DNA of 64,000 nucleotides from an uncultured Monoglobus sp. (lineage in GTDB: Bacteria > Bacillota > Clostridia > Monoglobales > Monoglobaceae), in the NCBI GenBank assembly GCA_947625055.1, contig CANQMT010000011.1:1-64000 (forward strand). Direction: 5' to 3'. This document shows positions 33,308 through 44,833 of the stretch, piece after piece. Each line of letters opens with the position of its first letter. Within the stretch, counting starts at the first letter, position 1. A program made the translations under genes and the position numbers. Under the pieces are notes generated by a model. It was given only the letters and a program-made list of their open reading frames with translations. It was not told the DNA's origin and ran no database searches.

Positions 33308-33489
33308 TTTACAATGACCTCCTTATTTTATTATTATAATTTTTACCAAAAATATTTACGCAATATAAAATCAATTCTCATTGTACTATTAAACTTGAAA
33401 AAATTCAAGCCTTTTTTGTGAAAAAGTTTAAAATATTTGCATAAAAGTGATAATATTCCGACCGGATCGGTCGTTTTGAGCAGCCGGAA

Positions 33490-35571
33490 CTAATCGTTCT
33501 GCGATCTTTCCTTAATGATCTTCTCGGCGATGCTCTTAGGCAGCTCCTCAAAGTGGCTGGGCTCCATGGAATACTGACCGCGGCCCTGCGTTCTTGAGCG
33601 AAGCTCCGTTGCGTAGCCGAACATCTCGGAAAGCGGCACGTTAGCCGTGATCTCCTGGGCTCCGACTCTCGCCTCCATGCCCTGGATCTGTCCGCGTCGC
33701 GAGTTAAGGTCGCCCATAACGTCGCCCATGTACTCCTCGGGAACGGTAACGACAACCTTCATGATAGGCTCAAGAATAACCGGGCTGCCCTTCTTGCAGC
33801 CGTCCTTGAACGCCATAGAACCCGCGATCTTAAACGCCATTTCCGACGAGTCGACCTCGTGGTACGAGCCGTCAACCAGCGTGCACTTCACGTCAACAAC
33901 CGGATAACCGGCCAGAACGCCCGTCTGCATCGCGCCCTGGATACCCGCGTCAACAGCGGGGATATACTCCTTGGGGATCGCTCCGCCGACGATCTTGTTC
34001 TCGAACACGTAACCCGAACCGGGCTCCAGAGGCTCCATGTCCATAACAACGTGTCCGTACTGTCCTTTACCGCCCGACTGACGCGCATACTTGTGGTCAA
34101 CATGCACGGCCTGTCTGATAGTCTCGCGGTAGGAAACCTGCGGATTTCCGACGTTGGCCTCGACCTTGAACTCGCGCAGCAGTCTGTCAACGATGATCTC
34201 AAGGTGAAGCTCGCCCATGCCGGCGATGATCGTCTGACCCGTCTCGTCGTCCGTATAAGTTCTGAACGTGGGATCCTCCTCGGCCAGCTTCGCCAGCGCG
34301 ATGCCCATTTTCTCCTGACCGGCTTTGGTCTTGGGCTCGATCGCGACGCGGATAACCGGCTCCGGGAACTCCATAGACTCAAGGATTACCGGGTTGTCCT
34401 CGTCGCAAAGCGTGTCGCCCGTGGTGGTGTTTTTAAGTCCGACCGCCGCGGCGATGTCGCCCGAGTAAACCATGTCGATATCCTCTCTGTGGTTTGAATG
34501 CATCTGAAGGATTCGTCCTACTCTCTCTTTGTTGCCCTTGACCGAGTTGTAAACATGCGAGCCGCTTTTAAGCGTTCCCGAGTAAACTCTGAAGAAGCAG
34601 AGTTTGCCCACAAACGGGTCGGTCATGATCTTAAACGCCAGAGCCGCGAAAGGCTCCTCGTCCGACGAGTGGCGAACCGTCTCCTCATCGGTTCTGGGAA
34701 CGGTTCCGGTGATAGGCGGAACATCCAGCGGCGACGGCATAAAGTCGATGACCGCGTCAAGCATGTTCTGAACGCCCTTGTTTCTGTAGGACGAGCCGCA
34801 CAGAACGGGAACCATCTCGTTGGCGATCGTTGCCTTGCGGATCGCGGCCTTGATCTCGGCCTCGGTCAGCTCGCCGCCCTCGAGGTACTTGTCCATGAGC
34901 TCCTCATCGGTCTCGGCGACCGACTCAAGCAGAGCCTCTCTGTACTCCGCGGCCTTGTCCGCCATGTCAGCGGGAATGTCCTCAACGCGCTCGTCCTGTC
35001 CGAGCTCGTCATAGTAAACATAAGCCTTCATCTGGATAAGGTCGATAAGGCCCTTGAACTCGTCCTCGGCTCCGATAGGGAGCTGAATGGGAACCGCGTT
35101 GCACTTGAGGCGGTCCTTCATCATGTCTATAACGTTATAAAAGTCGGCGCCCATAATGTCCATTTTGTTAACGTAAACCATTCTGGGAACCTGATATTTG
35201 TCAGCCTGACGCCAAACGGTCTCAGACTGAGGCTCAACACCGCCCTTGGCGCAAAGAACCGTTACACTGCCGTCCAGTACACGGAGCGAACGCTCAACCT
35301 CAACCGTGAAGTCAACGTGTCCGGGTGTGTCGATTATATTAATTCTGTGGTTCTTCCACTGCGCGGTAGTAGCGGCGGAGGTAATCGTAATACCACGCTC
35401 CTGCTCCTGCTCCATCCAGTCCATTGTCGCGGCGCCTTCATGCACCTCGCCCAGCTTGTGGACACGGCCCGTATAGAACAGAATACGCTCGGTGGTCGTA
35501 GTCTTACCGGCATCAATATGAGCCATGATGCCTATATTTCTGGTTTTCTCCAATGAAAACGCTCTACCCAT
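33490..35571 (-). CDS. fusA: elongation factor G
   Basis: full-length [27 protein letters not shown]. Confidence 0.99.
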   Translation of the reverse strand: MGRAFSLEKTRNIGIMAHIDAGKTTTTERILFYTGRVHKLGEVHEGAATMDWMEQEQERGITITSAATTAQWKNHRINIIDTPGHVDFTVEVERSLRVLDGSVTVLCAKGGVEPQSETVWRQADKYQVPRMVYVNKMDIMGADFYNVIDMMKDRLKCNAVPIQLPIGAEDEFKGLIDLIQMKAYVYYDELGQDERVEDIPADMADKAAEYREALLESVAETDEELMDKYLEGGELTEAEIKAAIRKATIANEMVPVLCGSSYRNKGVQNMLDAVIDFMPSPLDVPPITGTVPRTDEETVRHSSDEEPFAALAFKIMTDPFVGKLCFFRVYSGTLKSGSHVYNSVKGNKERVGRILQMHSNHREDIDMVYSGDIAAAVGLKNTTTGDTLCDEDNPVILESMEFPEPVIRVAIEPKTKAGQEKMGIALAKLAEEDPTFRTYTDDETGQTIIAGMGELHLEIIVDRLLREFKVEANVGNPQVSYRETIRQAVHVDHKYARQSGGKGQYGHVVMDMEPLEPGSGYVFENKIVGGAIPKEYIPAVDAGIQGAMQTGVLAGYPVVDVKCTLVDGSYHEVDSSEMAFKIAGSMAFKDGCKKGSPVILEPIMKVVVTVPEEYMGDVMGDLNSRRGQIQGMEARVGAQEITANVPLSEMFGYATELRSRTQGRGQYSMEPSHFEELPKSIAEKIIKERSQND

Positions 35572-35584
35572 AAAAAACTCCTTC

Positions 35585-35622
35585 CAACGTAGTGATTAGT
35601 GATTAGCGAATAGCGAATAGAA
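35585..35622. repeat. heptamer tandem array immediately upstream of the fusA RBS
   Basis: minus strand CTATTCGCTATTCGCTAATCACTAATCACTACGTTG. Confidence 0.8.
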
Positions 35623-35810
35623 CCGCTCTCCGCATAAAAACATCAATCACCGCGTCAAATTCAATAATGTCTGATCTTGTAGTTAAATTTTGTAACACTC
35701 TGATTTCCGCGAAGAAATTTTGCTCAGATTTGTTATTGTAGGAGCGCGCCGCGTATCGAGATACGCAAGTGCTCCGAAATGACAAAGATGAGTGAAATTT
35801 CACAGCGAGA

Positions 35811-36281
35811 TTACCAGCGGAAGCTTGCGAAGGCCTTATTAGCCTCTGCCATTCTGTGAGTGTCTTCTTTTCTCTTGTACGCGCCGCCTGTGCTGTTCGT
35901 GGCGTCCATGAGCTCGTTCGCGAGTCTCTCGGCCATCGTTCTTTCGCCGCGCTGTCTTGAGAACTGTGTTATCCATCTGAGTCCCAGCGTCTGGCGTCTC
36001 TCGGATCTTACCTCGATAGGCACCTGATAGTTGGCTCCGCCGATACGGCGCGCCTTAACCTCTAAGATCGGCATAACATTGTTCATAGCGTCCTCAAAAA
36101 CGTCAACGGGATTCTTACCCGTCTTTTCTTTTATAATGTCAAAAGCATCATAAACTATTCTCTGAGCTACGCCCTTTTTTCCGTCGAGCATGATATTGTT
36201 GATAAGTCTTGTCACGGTCTTGTTGTTGTAAACAGGATCGGGCAAAACATCCCGACGGGCGATATGACCTCTTCTTGGCAC
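35811..36281 (-). CDS. rpsG: 30S ribosomal protein S7 (GTG start)
   Basis: (V)[36 protein letters not shown]. Confidence 0.98.
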   Translation of the reverse strand: MPRRGHIARRDVLPDPVYNNKTVTRLINNIMLDGKKGVAQRIVYDAFDIIKEKTGKNPVDVFEDAMNNVMPILEVKARRIGGANYQVPIEVRSERRQTLGLRWITQFSRQRGERTMAERLANELMDATNSTGGAYKRKEDTHRMAEANKAFASFRW

Positions 36282-36420
36282 TTTCTTCCCCTCCTTACTT
36301 CTTAAGCGGCTTATCGCCGCCAAGGTACTCAATGTCTTTGATACACTGTCGCGCACATAGGTCATATATAGGGATTATATATAAACATATGCACACATTT
36401 TACTTTTCGCACGGCGAGAC

Positions 36421-36831
36421 TTACTTGGGTCTCTTTGTGCCGTACTTCGATCTTCCCTGTCTGCGCGTGTCAACGCCCGAGGTATCAAGCGTACCGCGGA
36501 TAATGTGATAACGCACACCGGGGAGGTCCTTGATACGTCCGCCGCGGATCATGACAACGCTGTGCTCCTGCAGATTGTGTCCGATTCCGGGGATGTACGC
36601 GGAAACCTCAATACCGTTTGTAAGACGAACTCTGGCAACCTTACGCAGGGCCGAGTTAGGCTTTTTGGGCGTCATGGTTCTTACCGAAGTGCAAACGCCT
36701 CTCTTTTGCGGAGAGGACTGATCGGTCGGGCGCTTCTTGATAGTATTCATACCCTTCTGCAGCGCGGGAGCCGTTGACTTTTTCTCAACCGTGGATCTGC
36801 CCTTTCTTACTAACTGGTTAAATGTCGGCAT
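36421..36831 (-). CDS. rpsL: 30S ribosomal protein S12
   Basis: [12 protein letters not shown]...[18 protein letters not shown]. Confidence 0.99.
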   Translation of the reverse strand: MPTFNQLVRKGRSTVEKKSTAPALQKGMNTIKKRPTDQSSPQKRGVCTSVRTMTPKKPNSALRKVARVRLTNGIEVSAYIPGIGHNLQEHSVVMIRGGRIKDLPGVRYHIIRGTLDTSGVDTRRQGRSKYGTKRPK

Positions 36832-36902
36832 ATGTTCACCTCCATGCATATAGATTTTTGGGCCGCCTTTTGGGCGCAATGCGCCTAAGGAGCGACCCTA
36901 AT

Positions 36903-36930
36903 ATTATAACACATTATCCCTGTTTGTCAA
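36903..36930 (-). promoter_or_regulatory. str-operon promoter TTGACA-16-TATAAT
   Basis: read on the minus strand, upstream of rpsL. Confidence 0.8.
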
Positions 36931-37084
36931 GCATTTTTTGGAATTTGTGCGTTATAGCCAAACAAAGTAAAATTTCTTTTTCCCGCGCGGTAAACTTGCC
37001 CATATAAACACTTGAAAACCGGAGTTTTTTCTGATATAATTAAAGCGGTTCGGCAATATCCGACAAAAACCCCGAAAGGAGAAC

Positions 37085-38188
37085 ATGAATTCAATGAAGA
37101 AAAAAACGCTTATAATCCTCGCCGCCGCGCTGCTTCTTGTCACCGCCGCGGTCTCGGCGCGGGAATATTGCAAAACCGTGACGGTCTACCGCCCCGGCGA
37201 GAGCATCGAGGTTCCCGGGCGCGATGCCGAGGCTTATTTAAACGACGGCTGGTACGGCGCGCCGGTCATGAATATTTACAGCGTCGACGGAACGTGCTCC
37301 TGCGTTTACGAGAGCGACGCCGAAAACTATCTTGCAAACGGCTGGTACAGCGAGCCCGTGACTCTGCTCTACGGCCCGGACGGGCGCGGCGAATACATAA
37401 AGCAATCCGAGATCGCGGAATATTCCGAAAACGGCTGGTCAACCGACCCGCCCTCAAGAGAAGGCCTGAGCGAGCTCCGCGGCACGATCGTGGAATACCT
37501 CGACAGCCGCGCCGGCGAATGGGGCGTTTTCGTAAAACGGACCGACACCAACGAATATCTTTCGATAAATGAAAAAGCCTATTCCAGCGCGAGCCTGATC
37601 AAGCTGTTCTGCATGAACGCGGTATATTCCGAAATAAACAGCGGCGAGCTGGCCGAGACCGACGAGATCGACAGCGACCTTAATCTGATGATAACCGAGA
37701 GCAGCAACGATGCCTTTAACCGCCTGACAAAGGCGCTGGGCGGCGGCAGCACTGTCGCGGGCTTTGAAAAGGATGACGAGCTGATCAAGTCGCTGGGCTT
37801 TAACAACACCCGGCACATGTCCGAGCTTGTTGACGGACGCGGCCAATACGCGATATATATCGCTTCAAACCTTACGTCGCCGATGGACTGCGGCCTGCTG
37901 CTTGAAATGATATACGATAAAAAACTGGTCTCGCCCGAGGCGAGCGAAGCCATGCTGAATCTGCTGCTCAATCAGACGCGCAGATATAAGATCCCCGACT
38001 CTCTGCCCGAGGGAACGGTCACGGCGAACAAAACCGGAGAAAACAGCAAAGTGGAGGCCGACGCGGCGATCGTATATTCCCCGGCCTGCGACTATATAAT
38101 ATGCGTGATAGGCAACGGCGATATATCCGCCGGTGTGGAAACAATACAAAAAGTCTCGCGCATGACCTACGATTCCCTTAACCCGTAG
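37085..38188 (+). CDS. exported class A beta-lactamase-like serine hydrolase with N-terminal GWY-type repeats
   Basis: SASLIKLF (SxxK), SSND, NKTGE; three repeats such as AYLNDGWYGAPVMNIYSVDG. Confidence 0.8.
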   Translation: MNSMKKKTLIILAAALLLVTAAVSAREYCKTVTVYRPGESIEVPGRDAEAYLNDGWYGAPVMNIYSVDGTCSCVYESDAENYLANGWYSEPVTLLYGPDGRGEYIKQSEIAEYSENGWSTDPPSREGLSELRGTIVEYLDSRAGEWGVFVKRTDTNEYLSINEKAYSSASLIKLFCMNAVYSEINSGELAETDEIDSDLNLMITESSNDAFNRLTKALGGGSTVAGFEKDDELIKSLGFNNTRHMSELVDGRGQYAIYIASNLTSPMDCGLLLEMIYDKKLVSPEASEAMLNLLLNQTRRYKIPDSLPEGTVTANKTGENSKVEADAAIVYSPACDYIICVIGNGDISAGVETIQKVSRMTYDSLNP

Positions 38189-38260
38189 GGGAACGTTCCG
38201 CGACGGCATGTGAGCATACCGCCATACAATGTATGGGCGGATAATATCCGCCCGCCCGAA

Positions 38261-38350
38261 AGGCTCCCCTTGGGGGGAGCTGGATTTCCGCCGTAAGGCG
38301 TGGGTCCCTATTCACTATTCACTATTCACTAATTACTAATCACTATGTTG
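38261..38350. repeat. dispersed repeat module plus heptamer array, second copy
   Basis: GGCTCCCCTTGGGGGGAGCTGGATTTCCGCCGTAAGGCG ... CTATTCACTATTCACTATTCACTAATTACTAATCACTATGTTG. Confidence 0.8.
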
Positions 38351-38362
38351 AGGTGACTTTTT

Positions 38363-38812
38363 ATGACAAAACCTGACAAAGCCGAAAAACTGTTCAAAAG
38401 CGGCTACAACTGCGCGCAGGCGGTGCTGTGCGCCTTCGCCGAGGACTTCGGCATAGACGAGATGACCGCCGCGAAGCTCGCGGAAGGCCTCGGCGGCGGC
38501 ATGGGCCGACTGCGCCTGACCTGCGGCGCAGTCTCCGCAATGGCGGTCTGCGCGGGGCTTATGCTGAGCCGCGGCATGGCGGGCGACACCGCGACCCGCC
38601 AAAAGGTCTATGCCCTGACGCGAAAAATGGCCGCGGAATTTAAGGAAAAAAACGGCTCGGTCATCTGCGGCGAGCTGCTTGGCTCCGCCCTGCCCAAGGA
38701 CAGCGGCCCCGCGCCCGAAAAGCGCACCGCGGAATATTACAAAAAGCGGCCCTGCGCCGAATATGTGCGCTGCTGCGCCGAAATATTAAGCAAAACAGCC
38801 GCGGGGCTTTGA
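38363..38812 (+). CDS. C_GCAxxG_C_C family protein
   Basis: YNCAQAVLCAF...GGMGRLRLTCGAVSAMAVCAGL. Confidence 0.9.
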   Translation: MTKPDKAEKLFKSGYNCAQAVLCAFAEDFGIDEMTAAKLAEGLGGGMGRLRLTCGAVSAMAVCAGLMLSRGMAGDTATRQKVYALTRKMAAEFKEKNGSVICGELLGSALPKDSGPAPEKRTAEYYKKRPCAEYVRCCAEILSKTAAGL

Positions 38813-38829
38813 TCCCGCGGCTGCTTTTA

Positions 38830-39114
38830 TCACTCTTTGTACTCCAGCGCCTTCAGTCTCTCGTCGTGCCGCCCCAGCTCCTGGCTGTGCGCACTGATCA
38901 TCCTGCTCATCTCGTCGATCTCGTGACTGTGCGAGTTGAGCCGCTTTTCGTGCTTTTCATAATTCTGATTAAGCTGATCGATCGCGTCCGTGAGACGCAC
39001 GATGTTCATATTCAGATCGCTTATCGGCTTAAAGCATTTAAACAGCAGGGCGCCGAAGCCTCCCACCGTTACGATCGCCGCGATAAGCATACCCAAGAAC
39101 TCGCTGCTGTTCAT
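38830..39114 (-). CDS. small N-terminally membrane-anchored coiled-coil protein
   Basis: N-terminal TM followed by a heptad-like acidic/basic helix. Confidence 0.55.
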   Translation of the reverse strand: MNSSEFLGMLIAAIVTVGGFGALLFKCFKPISDLNMNIVRLTDAIDQLNQNYEKHEKRLNSHSHEIDEMSRMISAHSQELGRHDERLKALEYKE

Positions 39115-39476
39115 TCAAATCACCTCGTTTTTTCATCATTTTTCGCCCCGATAATATTATATTGCGTCCGCCGTGCCCGCGTGTGCCGTCCCCGTTTGTG
39201 TAAATTTTTAATTTATGCTTATTTTTTAAGCCCAACGGCAAGGCGCAGCCTCGTTTTTTTATTTAAAAATCGCAAAAAAATAATAGTTACCAATTAATGC
39301 GCAATGCGAAAAATATTTATTTACAAATCTATAAGCATATGTTATAATTACCGTGCGGCAGTGTATGAACTTGCCGCCGCGCCGAGCGGCGCGCGTTATG
39401 TTATTCTGATAAATAATCAATTCCCAATTACACATTAACAATTTGCAGCAAGGATTTGCAGAAAGGAAGGAAGTTT

Positions 39477-42400
39477 ATGAAAAAGTACAGGAGAAAGATG
39501 ATAAGTCTGCTGCTCTCGGCGGCAATGCTTATAACGGCGGTCCCGATCCTGGGCGCTGCGGTCGGGGACGAGGCAGCACCCGATGAGACCATGCAAACAG
39601 AAGCAATAACCGCGGAAGCAGCAACGCAAGACGAAACGACCTTGACGACGGAAGTCGAAGTCGAGGTGATCGACGCGGCGGCAAACGACGGCATTGAGCC
39701 CGCGGCGGAAGTCGCGACGGCGGCTCCGACACGCGATCCGAACGAGAAATTCTATTTGATCAACGCGAACTTCAGAGAACACCCGTCCACATCAAGTCTT
39801 TTTGATGAAGAGGTCCCCGACAAACTGCTTTGGGTGGAATTTTCAAACAGAGTGAACCATGAAGAGAGCTTTGACGATACTTCAAAAACCTATAATATCG
39901 ACGGCAGCTATTACCGGTTGGTGATCGAGCGTCCGCCGCACGGCCCGGAAGCGTCTCAGCATCCCGCCGCGACAATGGTGCCCGGCAACGGTATTTCGGG
40001 AAGCGTCAAAGACATATTTTCAACCGCCGGCGGCAACGCTGACCAACACCGCTATCACGGTTGGTCGCTCGGAAGCGATCTGTTCCATAAAGACGACACG
40101 CCCGAGTATCAGGCAGGCGAATATACCGCAAAGCTTAACAAGATTATTCCGACAAACGGCAGCATCCCGGCTCCCGATTTTAACAATTGTACGGAAACAG
40201 TCGTTAACTCCAAAACAATAAACCTTGTACAGGTCACATATCAGCTCAGCGAAGATGCTATAAGCAAAGGATATAAGCTTATCTGCGCCAATCATCCGAA
40301 TGATAAACAGACCCAAATAACAGAGCTCGCAAAGGTGGGCGACTGGGTAACGCTGATCGATCCGGACCTTGATTACGCCGAAGTACAAGGCTTGAACGGC
40401 CAGAAAATGACGGTCTCGGGCTGGAAGCTTGTGGATGGCAGCGGCCAAAACGACAGTGAAAATATGATCGGAAACGCTATCCCGAGCGACAGCTCAACAA
40501 GCACACTGCACGACAGCAATGAGGACAACAAGATAACTCTTGAGGCGGTGATCAATGAGCCGAAAAGCTATTCTTATGAATTCCAAAAGAATGACGACAG
40601 CGGCACAGCGGCTTTCCCGACCGCGCCTCCCGCGACCTCGGAGGAGCCGAAACCCACAGCGCCTCCGGCGTCGTATAATGAGCTTTTGGGCGCCGAAAAA
40701 ATCGAATACGAGCCGGCGGCAACGGTCACGCCTCTCGTACTGCGCCTTGCGAACACCGGAAATCAGCGCATATATGTCCGCGCATGGACGCAGGATTCCA
40801 ACTTTACGGTTGAGACAACAAATGTGAACAAAGATAAAGACAGCGCAAACGAGCTTGGAACCGACAAAACCATTTTCTACATACCCACGGCAAACGATTT
40901 AAAATCTCACAGTGACTGGAAAGACTATGCCGAGGTCACGATCACGCCCAGACAGGGGCTCGCGGCGGGAACATACACCACTCAGATAAACGCGATGAAC
41001 CAGTCCGGCGGCGGCCGCGTTACGGATACTTACAATCTGACTGTCACTATTGACAGAAAAGAAGTGAAGGTTGCGCCGCAGAGCAGAGAAAAAGAGTACG
41101 GCCTGACCCTCACCCCGGCGGATATTATGTGCGACGTTTATGACAGCGCCGATATTGATATCGGTAAGGATCTGACGGCGGCGGAGCTCGGCATCACGCT
41201 TGAATGTGAGGGAATGAAGCAAGAAGCCACAGTAAACGGCGGTAATCCTTATGCATTTACGGGCATAGAAGACGTTGAGCTTGACAGCGGCAATTTTGAT
41301 GTAAAGCTTAAAGAAGGTACACAAGCGGGAATAACGGTCACAAAGGCCACGCCCACTATAAACAGACCCGTTACGGCCACGGGCATAACAGACGGCAAAA
41401 CGCTTTCAAGCTCAAAACTCGACGGCGCGTTTGTGAACAGAAATTCGCATCTGGGCGTTGACGGAAAATTGGAATGGGTCGAGCCAGGAAAAACAATAAA
41501 ACTCAACGGCTCCGGAAGCGTGATCGAATACTACAAATTCATCCCTAATGATCAGGATAATTTCAACGTAGTTGAGAACCAACCGGTCACGATCGTCGTA
41601 TCGCAAAAAAATGCCACCAATATCACGATGAGCTCGACCGAAAAGACATACAACGGAAAGCCGCAGGCGCCCACATTCAAATGGAACAGGGGCAGCGCGC
41701 CCGAAATCGGAAGAAATATTCAAGTCGTATATAAGCTCGTGACCGACGGAAACGAGTCTTTTGAAGGAGACACGAATTTTGACGAGAGCGAAGGCTACAC
41801 TTCCGACCCGCCGACAAATGCCGGAACCTACAAGGTTCACGCGACCAGCAATGAGAATGAAATTTTCGCGGACGGTCTCTTGAACGCCGTTATGACGATC
41901 AAGCCGTATACACTGAATTCAAATAAACTGACCTTGTCGAATGTCATCGACAAGGTGTACGACGGAACCGATGCCGCGATAGCCGACACCTCAAAGATCA
42001 AATACACCAAGCCGAAGCCCGAGGATGAGGTCTATGTTGTTCAGGGCGCGCTCAGAGGAACTTACGAGAACGCGAACGCCGATCCGTTTTACGTGAAGAA
42101 CGCGACCCTTAATGTGCTGACGAAGGAGCAGTTCGAAAAGGCCTATCCCGGAACAGCAGTGCCCGCGACATATCCGCTTGACGGAAAGGACGCGGCGAAT
42201 TACACACTGTCAAACGATACCATACACATCACGGGCAGGATATCAAGACGCCCGCTGAAACTTGTTTTGAACGGTGATATACAAAAGCACTACGGCGAGA
42301 CCCATACATTCGCGGCGAGCGACTGCGAAGCGGTCGAGTCTCAGGATCCGAACAGCGGCCTTGCCGAAACCGACACGATCGACAAAGTGAAGTTTGAGCT

Positions 42401-44789
42401 CTACACCGACCAAAACGTTGAGACAAGCGCGGGAACGGTCGGAAATTACGACGTTAAGATAAGGATACCGTCGGGAATTACCGAGTATAACTATGAGCTT
42501 GACACCTCAAAACCCGTGGGCAAGATCGTAATTGATAAGACCATGCCTCATGCGCTCTCGGTCAGCTCCGACAGCGGAATTGAGGGTACGCCGCTTCAGA
42601 ACCTGGGTAACTTCACGGGAACATTTGAAAATCCGTACAACCAAGCAATATTGCAGAACGGCACGCTTGAATGGGTAAACCCGCAGGAAAAGCTCACAAA
42701 AGGAAAGAGCAAATACGAGTGGAAATATACTCCCGAAGATCAGGCAAACTATGATGTTCTCACCGGAGAGGTAGATATAGCCGTCGGCGACAAGCCCATA
42801 GCCCAAATAGTCGAATTCAATGTTCCGACAGAGATAACCTATGACGGAGAACCGCACCCCGTCACGATCAAATCGGACGTCGAATCCGCGACGACCACGG
42901 TCGAGTACAGAAAGCTTGACATCGAGCTTCACGACGCTCAGGCTCAGGATGAAGGCTGGGATATGACCCCGCCCGTTAACGCCGGAACGTATCAGGTCCG
43001 CGGAACGGTATACGCCACCGATGAATATGCCGAAAACAGCAAAACCGAGACGATGACGATACTCCAGGCGGAACCTGAAGGAACCGTCACCGCGTCCAAT
43101 GTCAACAAGGGCGACTTTTTGAGCAGCTCGCAGCTTGATCACAATTTCACGGGCGTGAAAGATGAGACGCTCGACGGCACGATCGCGTGGCAGGAGGTCG
43201 GCGTTGCAAAGCCGTCCGATATATTGATTGAGGCCGAAGGAAGCTATGGCTGGATATTCGCGCCCGAGGACACAAACTACAAAACAGTTACGGGAACCGC
43301 GACGGTCGGCGTTAACGAAAACAAGCGCGCCCCCGAGGTGACGGTATATAATATACCGGCCACCGAGATTGGCGGCGACTACGCTTATGTAAACGTTGAC
43401 GGCGAAAATCTTATGGTCGGCGACGTTGTGACGTTCTATCATGACGCCGAGATGCTGAACCCGCTGAACAGCGGCTTCACGATCGCGGAAGGCATGGATG
43501 GACTTGTCAAGGTAGTTCTTGACAATGAGCTTAATCCAAGCGGCGGAACAATATATGTAAACATCAAGTATTCCGATACGGTTAAACCGATAGAATATAA
43601 ACCTCAGGTAGGCTTCACTCTCAGCAAGACGCAGATCTATGTCGAAGCCGGCAAGAGCGACATCGTGACCATTGAACCGTCTGATCCGAGCTACGTTTTG
43701 AGCAGCGCGGAATGGACATCCGGAAACACGGACGCGGCGACCGTCGAAGCACAGGGAAACGGCCAAACCGCGACGATAAGCGGCGTGGATGACGGTACGG
43801 CGAGGATAGATGTGACGGCGCTGTTTGACCACCCCGACACGAGCGTAAGTGATAAGATCAGCGTAAGCGCGTCGGCGCTTGTGACCGTGACAGAGCAGGA
43901 GCCGCCCACGTATAAGTACACCACCAAGGATGCGACCGATATCACCGAATCGGGCGCGACGCTTAACGGACACGTTGACATAACGCTGCCCGAGGGCTCG
44001 ACGCTCACTCCCGTGGCATCGTGCAAATTTGAGCTTTGGGAAGCAGGCAGCGAGGAAAAGACCATTTATAATAATGAGGAAATTTTAAGAGAAAGCGGCG
44101 ATTACAGCATAGTTGTCGGCGGCTTAAAGCCCGATACCGAGTATTGCTACCGCGCGTTCGGAGCGCAGAGCGACACGGAGGCCGAGGTCAAGACGTTCAC
44201 AACGGGTTCGGCGCCCGTTCCGACGGCCACGCCCGCGCCTCCCACAGAAGCGCCTTCGGCAACGCCCGCTCCCGCTACGGCAGAGCCTACGCCCGTTGAG
44301 ACGGCAGAGCCTACACCTACGGAAACGGCAGAGCCTACTCCCACAGAGACAGTGACACCTGCTCCGATCGAGACGGCAACACCCGCACCTATTGAGACAG
44401 CAACACCTGCTCCGAGCGAGACGGCAACGCCCGCGCCTATTGAGACAGCAACGCCCGATCCCAGCGAGACGGCAACGCCCGCGCCTATTGAGTCGGCAAC
44501 GCCCGATCCCGGCGCTCCGGTAAGATATGACGCGCCTCCCGTTCTTGACAAAGACACGGCGACAGCCACGATCACCAACAACTCCGGAAAGGGTGTTTGG
44601 TTCATAACCGCGGCATACAGAGACGACGTTCTGATCGACATCAAGTTTGTCGAGGTTTCCGAGGGAACCAATCCGGTAAGCGCTAAGCTTAACGCCGATT
44701 ACTCGGCTGACAGCAGCGTTTTGGTAACGTTCTATCTCTGGGAGAAAGACACTCTCAAGCCCTGCGCCGATCCCGTGCAAGGCAAATAA
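39477..44789 (+). CDS. very large exported surface protein (MBG/Ig-like repeats, Thr-Pro-rich linker)
   Basis: signal peptide MKKYRRKMISLLLSAAMLITAVPILGA; repeated KTYNGKPQAPTF / VYDGTDAAI / ITYDGEPHPVTI MBG-type motifs; PTPTETAEPTPTET linker. Confidence 0.85.
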   Translation: MKKYRRKMISLLLSAAMLITAVPILGAAVGDEAAPDETMQTEAITAEAATQDETTLTTEVEVEVIDAAANDGIEPAAEVATAAPTRDPNEKFYLINANFREHPSTSSLFDEEVPDKLLWVEFSNRVNHEESFDDTSKTYNIDGSYYRLVIERPPHGPEASQHPAATMVPGNGISGSVKDIFSTAGGNADQHRYHGWSLGSDLFHKDDTPEYQAGEYTAKLNKIIPTNGSIPAPDFNNCTETVVNSKTINLVQVTYQLSEDAISKGYKLICANHPNDKQTQITELAKVGDWVTLIDPDLDYAEVQGLNGQKMTVSGWKLVDGSGQNDSENMIGNAIPSDSSTSTLHDSNEDNKITLEAVINEPKSYSYEFQKNDDSGTAAFPTAPPATSEEPKPTAPPASYNELLGAEKIEYEPAATVTPLVLRLANTGNQRIYVRAWTQDSNFTVETTNVNKDKDSANELGTDKTIFYIPTANDLKSHSDWKDYAEVTITPRQGLAAGTYTTQINAMNQSGGGRVTDTYNLTVTIDRKEVKVAPQSREKEYGLTLTPADIMCDVYDSADIDIGKDLTAAELGITLECEGMKQEATVNGGNPYAFTGIEDVELDSGNFDVKLKEGTQAGITVTKATPTINRPVTATGITDGKTLSSSKLDGAFVNRNSHLGVDGKLEWVEPGKTIKLNGSGSVIEYYKFIPNDQDNFNVVENQPVTIVVSQKNATNITMSSTEKTYNGKPQAPTFKWNRGSAPEIGRNIQVVYKLVTDGNESFEGDTNFDESEGYTSDPPTNAGTYKVHATSNENEIFADGLLNAVMTIKPYTLNSNKLTLSNVIDKVYDGTDAAIADTSKIKYTKPKPEDEVYVVQGALRGTYENANADPFYVKNATLNVLTKEQFEKAYPGTAVPATYPLDGKDAANYTLSNDTIHITGRISRRPLKLVLNGDIQKHYGETHTFAASDCEAVESQDPNSGLAETDTIDKVKFELYTDQNVETSAGTVGNYDVKIRIPSGITEYNYELDTSKPVGKIVIDKTMPHALSVSSDSGIEGTPLQNLGNFTGTFENPYNQAILQNGTLEWVNPQEKLTKGKSKYEWKYTPEDQANYDVLTGEVDIAVGDKPIAQIVEFNVPTEITYDGEPHPVTIKSDVESATTTVEYRKLDIELHDAQAQDEGWDMTPPVNAGTYQVRGTVYATDEYAENSKTETMTILQAEPEGTVTASNVNKGDFLSSSQLDHNFTGVKDETLDGTIAWQEVGVAKPSDILIEAEGSYGWIFAPEDTNYKTVTGTATVGVNENKRAPEVTVYNIPATEIGGDYAYVNVDGENLMVGDVVTFYHDAEMLNPLNSGFTIAEGMDGLVKVVLDNELNPSGGTIYVNIKYSDTVKPIEYKPQVGFTLSKTQIYVEAGKSDIVTIEPSDPSYVLSSAEWTSGNTDAATVEAQGNGQTATISGVDDGTARIDVTALFDHPDTSVSDKISVSASALVTVTEQEPPTYKYTTKDATDITESGATLNGHVDITLPEGSTLTPVASCKFELWEAGSEEKTIYNNEEILRESGDYSIVVGGLKPDTEYCYRAFGAQSDTEAEVKTFTTGSAPVPTATPAPPTEAPSATPAPATAEPTPVETAEPTPTETAEPTPTETVTPAPIETATPAPIETATPAPSETATPAPIETATPDPSETATPAPIESATPDPGAPVRYDAPPVLDKDTATATITNNSGKGVWFITAAYRDDVLIDIKFVEVSEGTNPVSAKLNADYSADSSVLVTFYLWEKDTLKPCADPVQGK
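44225..44520. repeat. tandem repeats encoding ETATPAPIETATPAPSET linker
   Basis: ~21-24 bp units of gagacggcaacgcccgcgcctatt. Confidence 0.85.
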
Positions 44790-44833
44790 CGAATGAACCG
44801 ACGGCGGTCCGCATTTGCGGGCCGCCGCAGCAT

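Noticed and set aside
42507-43973. 488-aa minus-strand ORF inside the 1777-aa surface protein gene
   Set aside because: Antisense shadow ORF with no recognisable domain.
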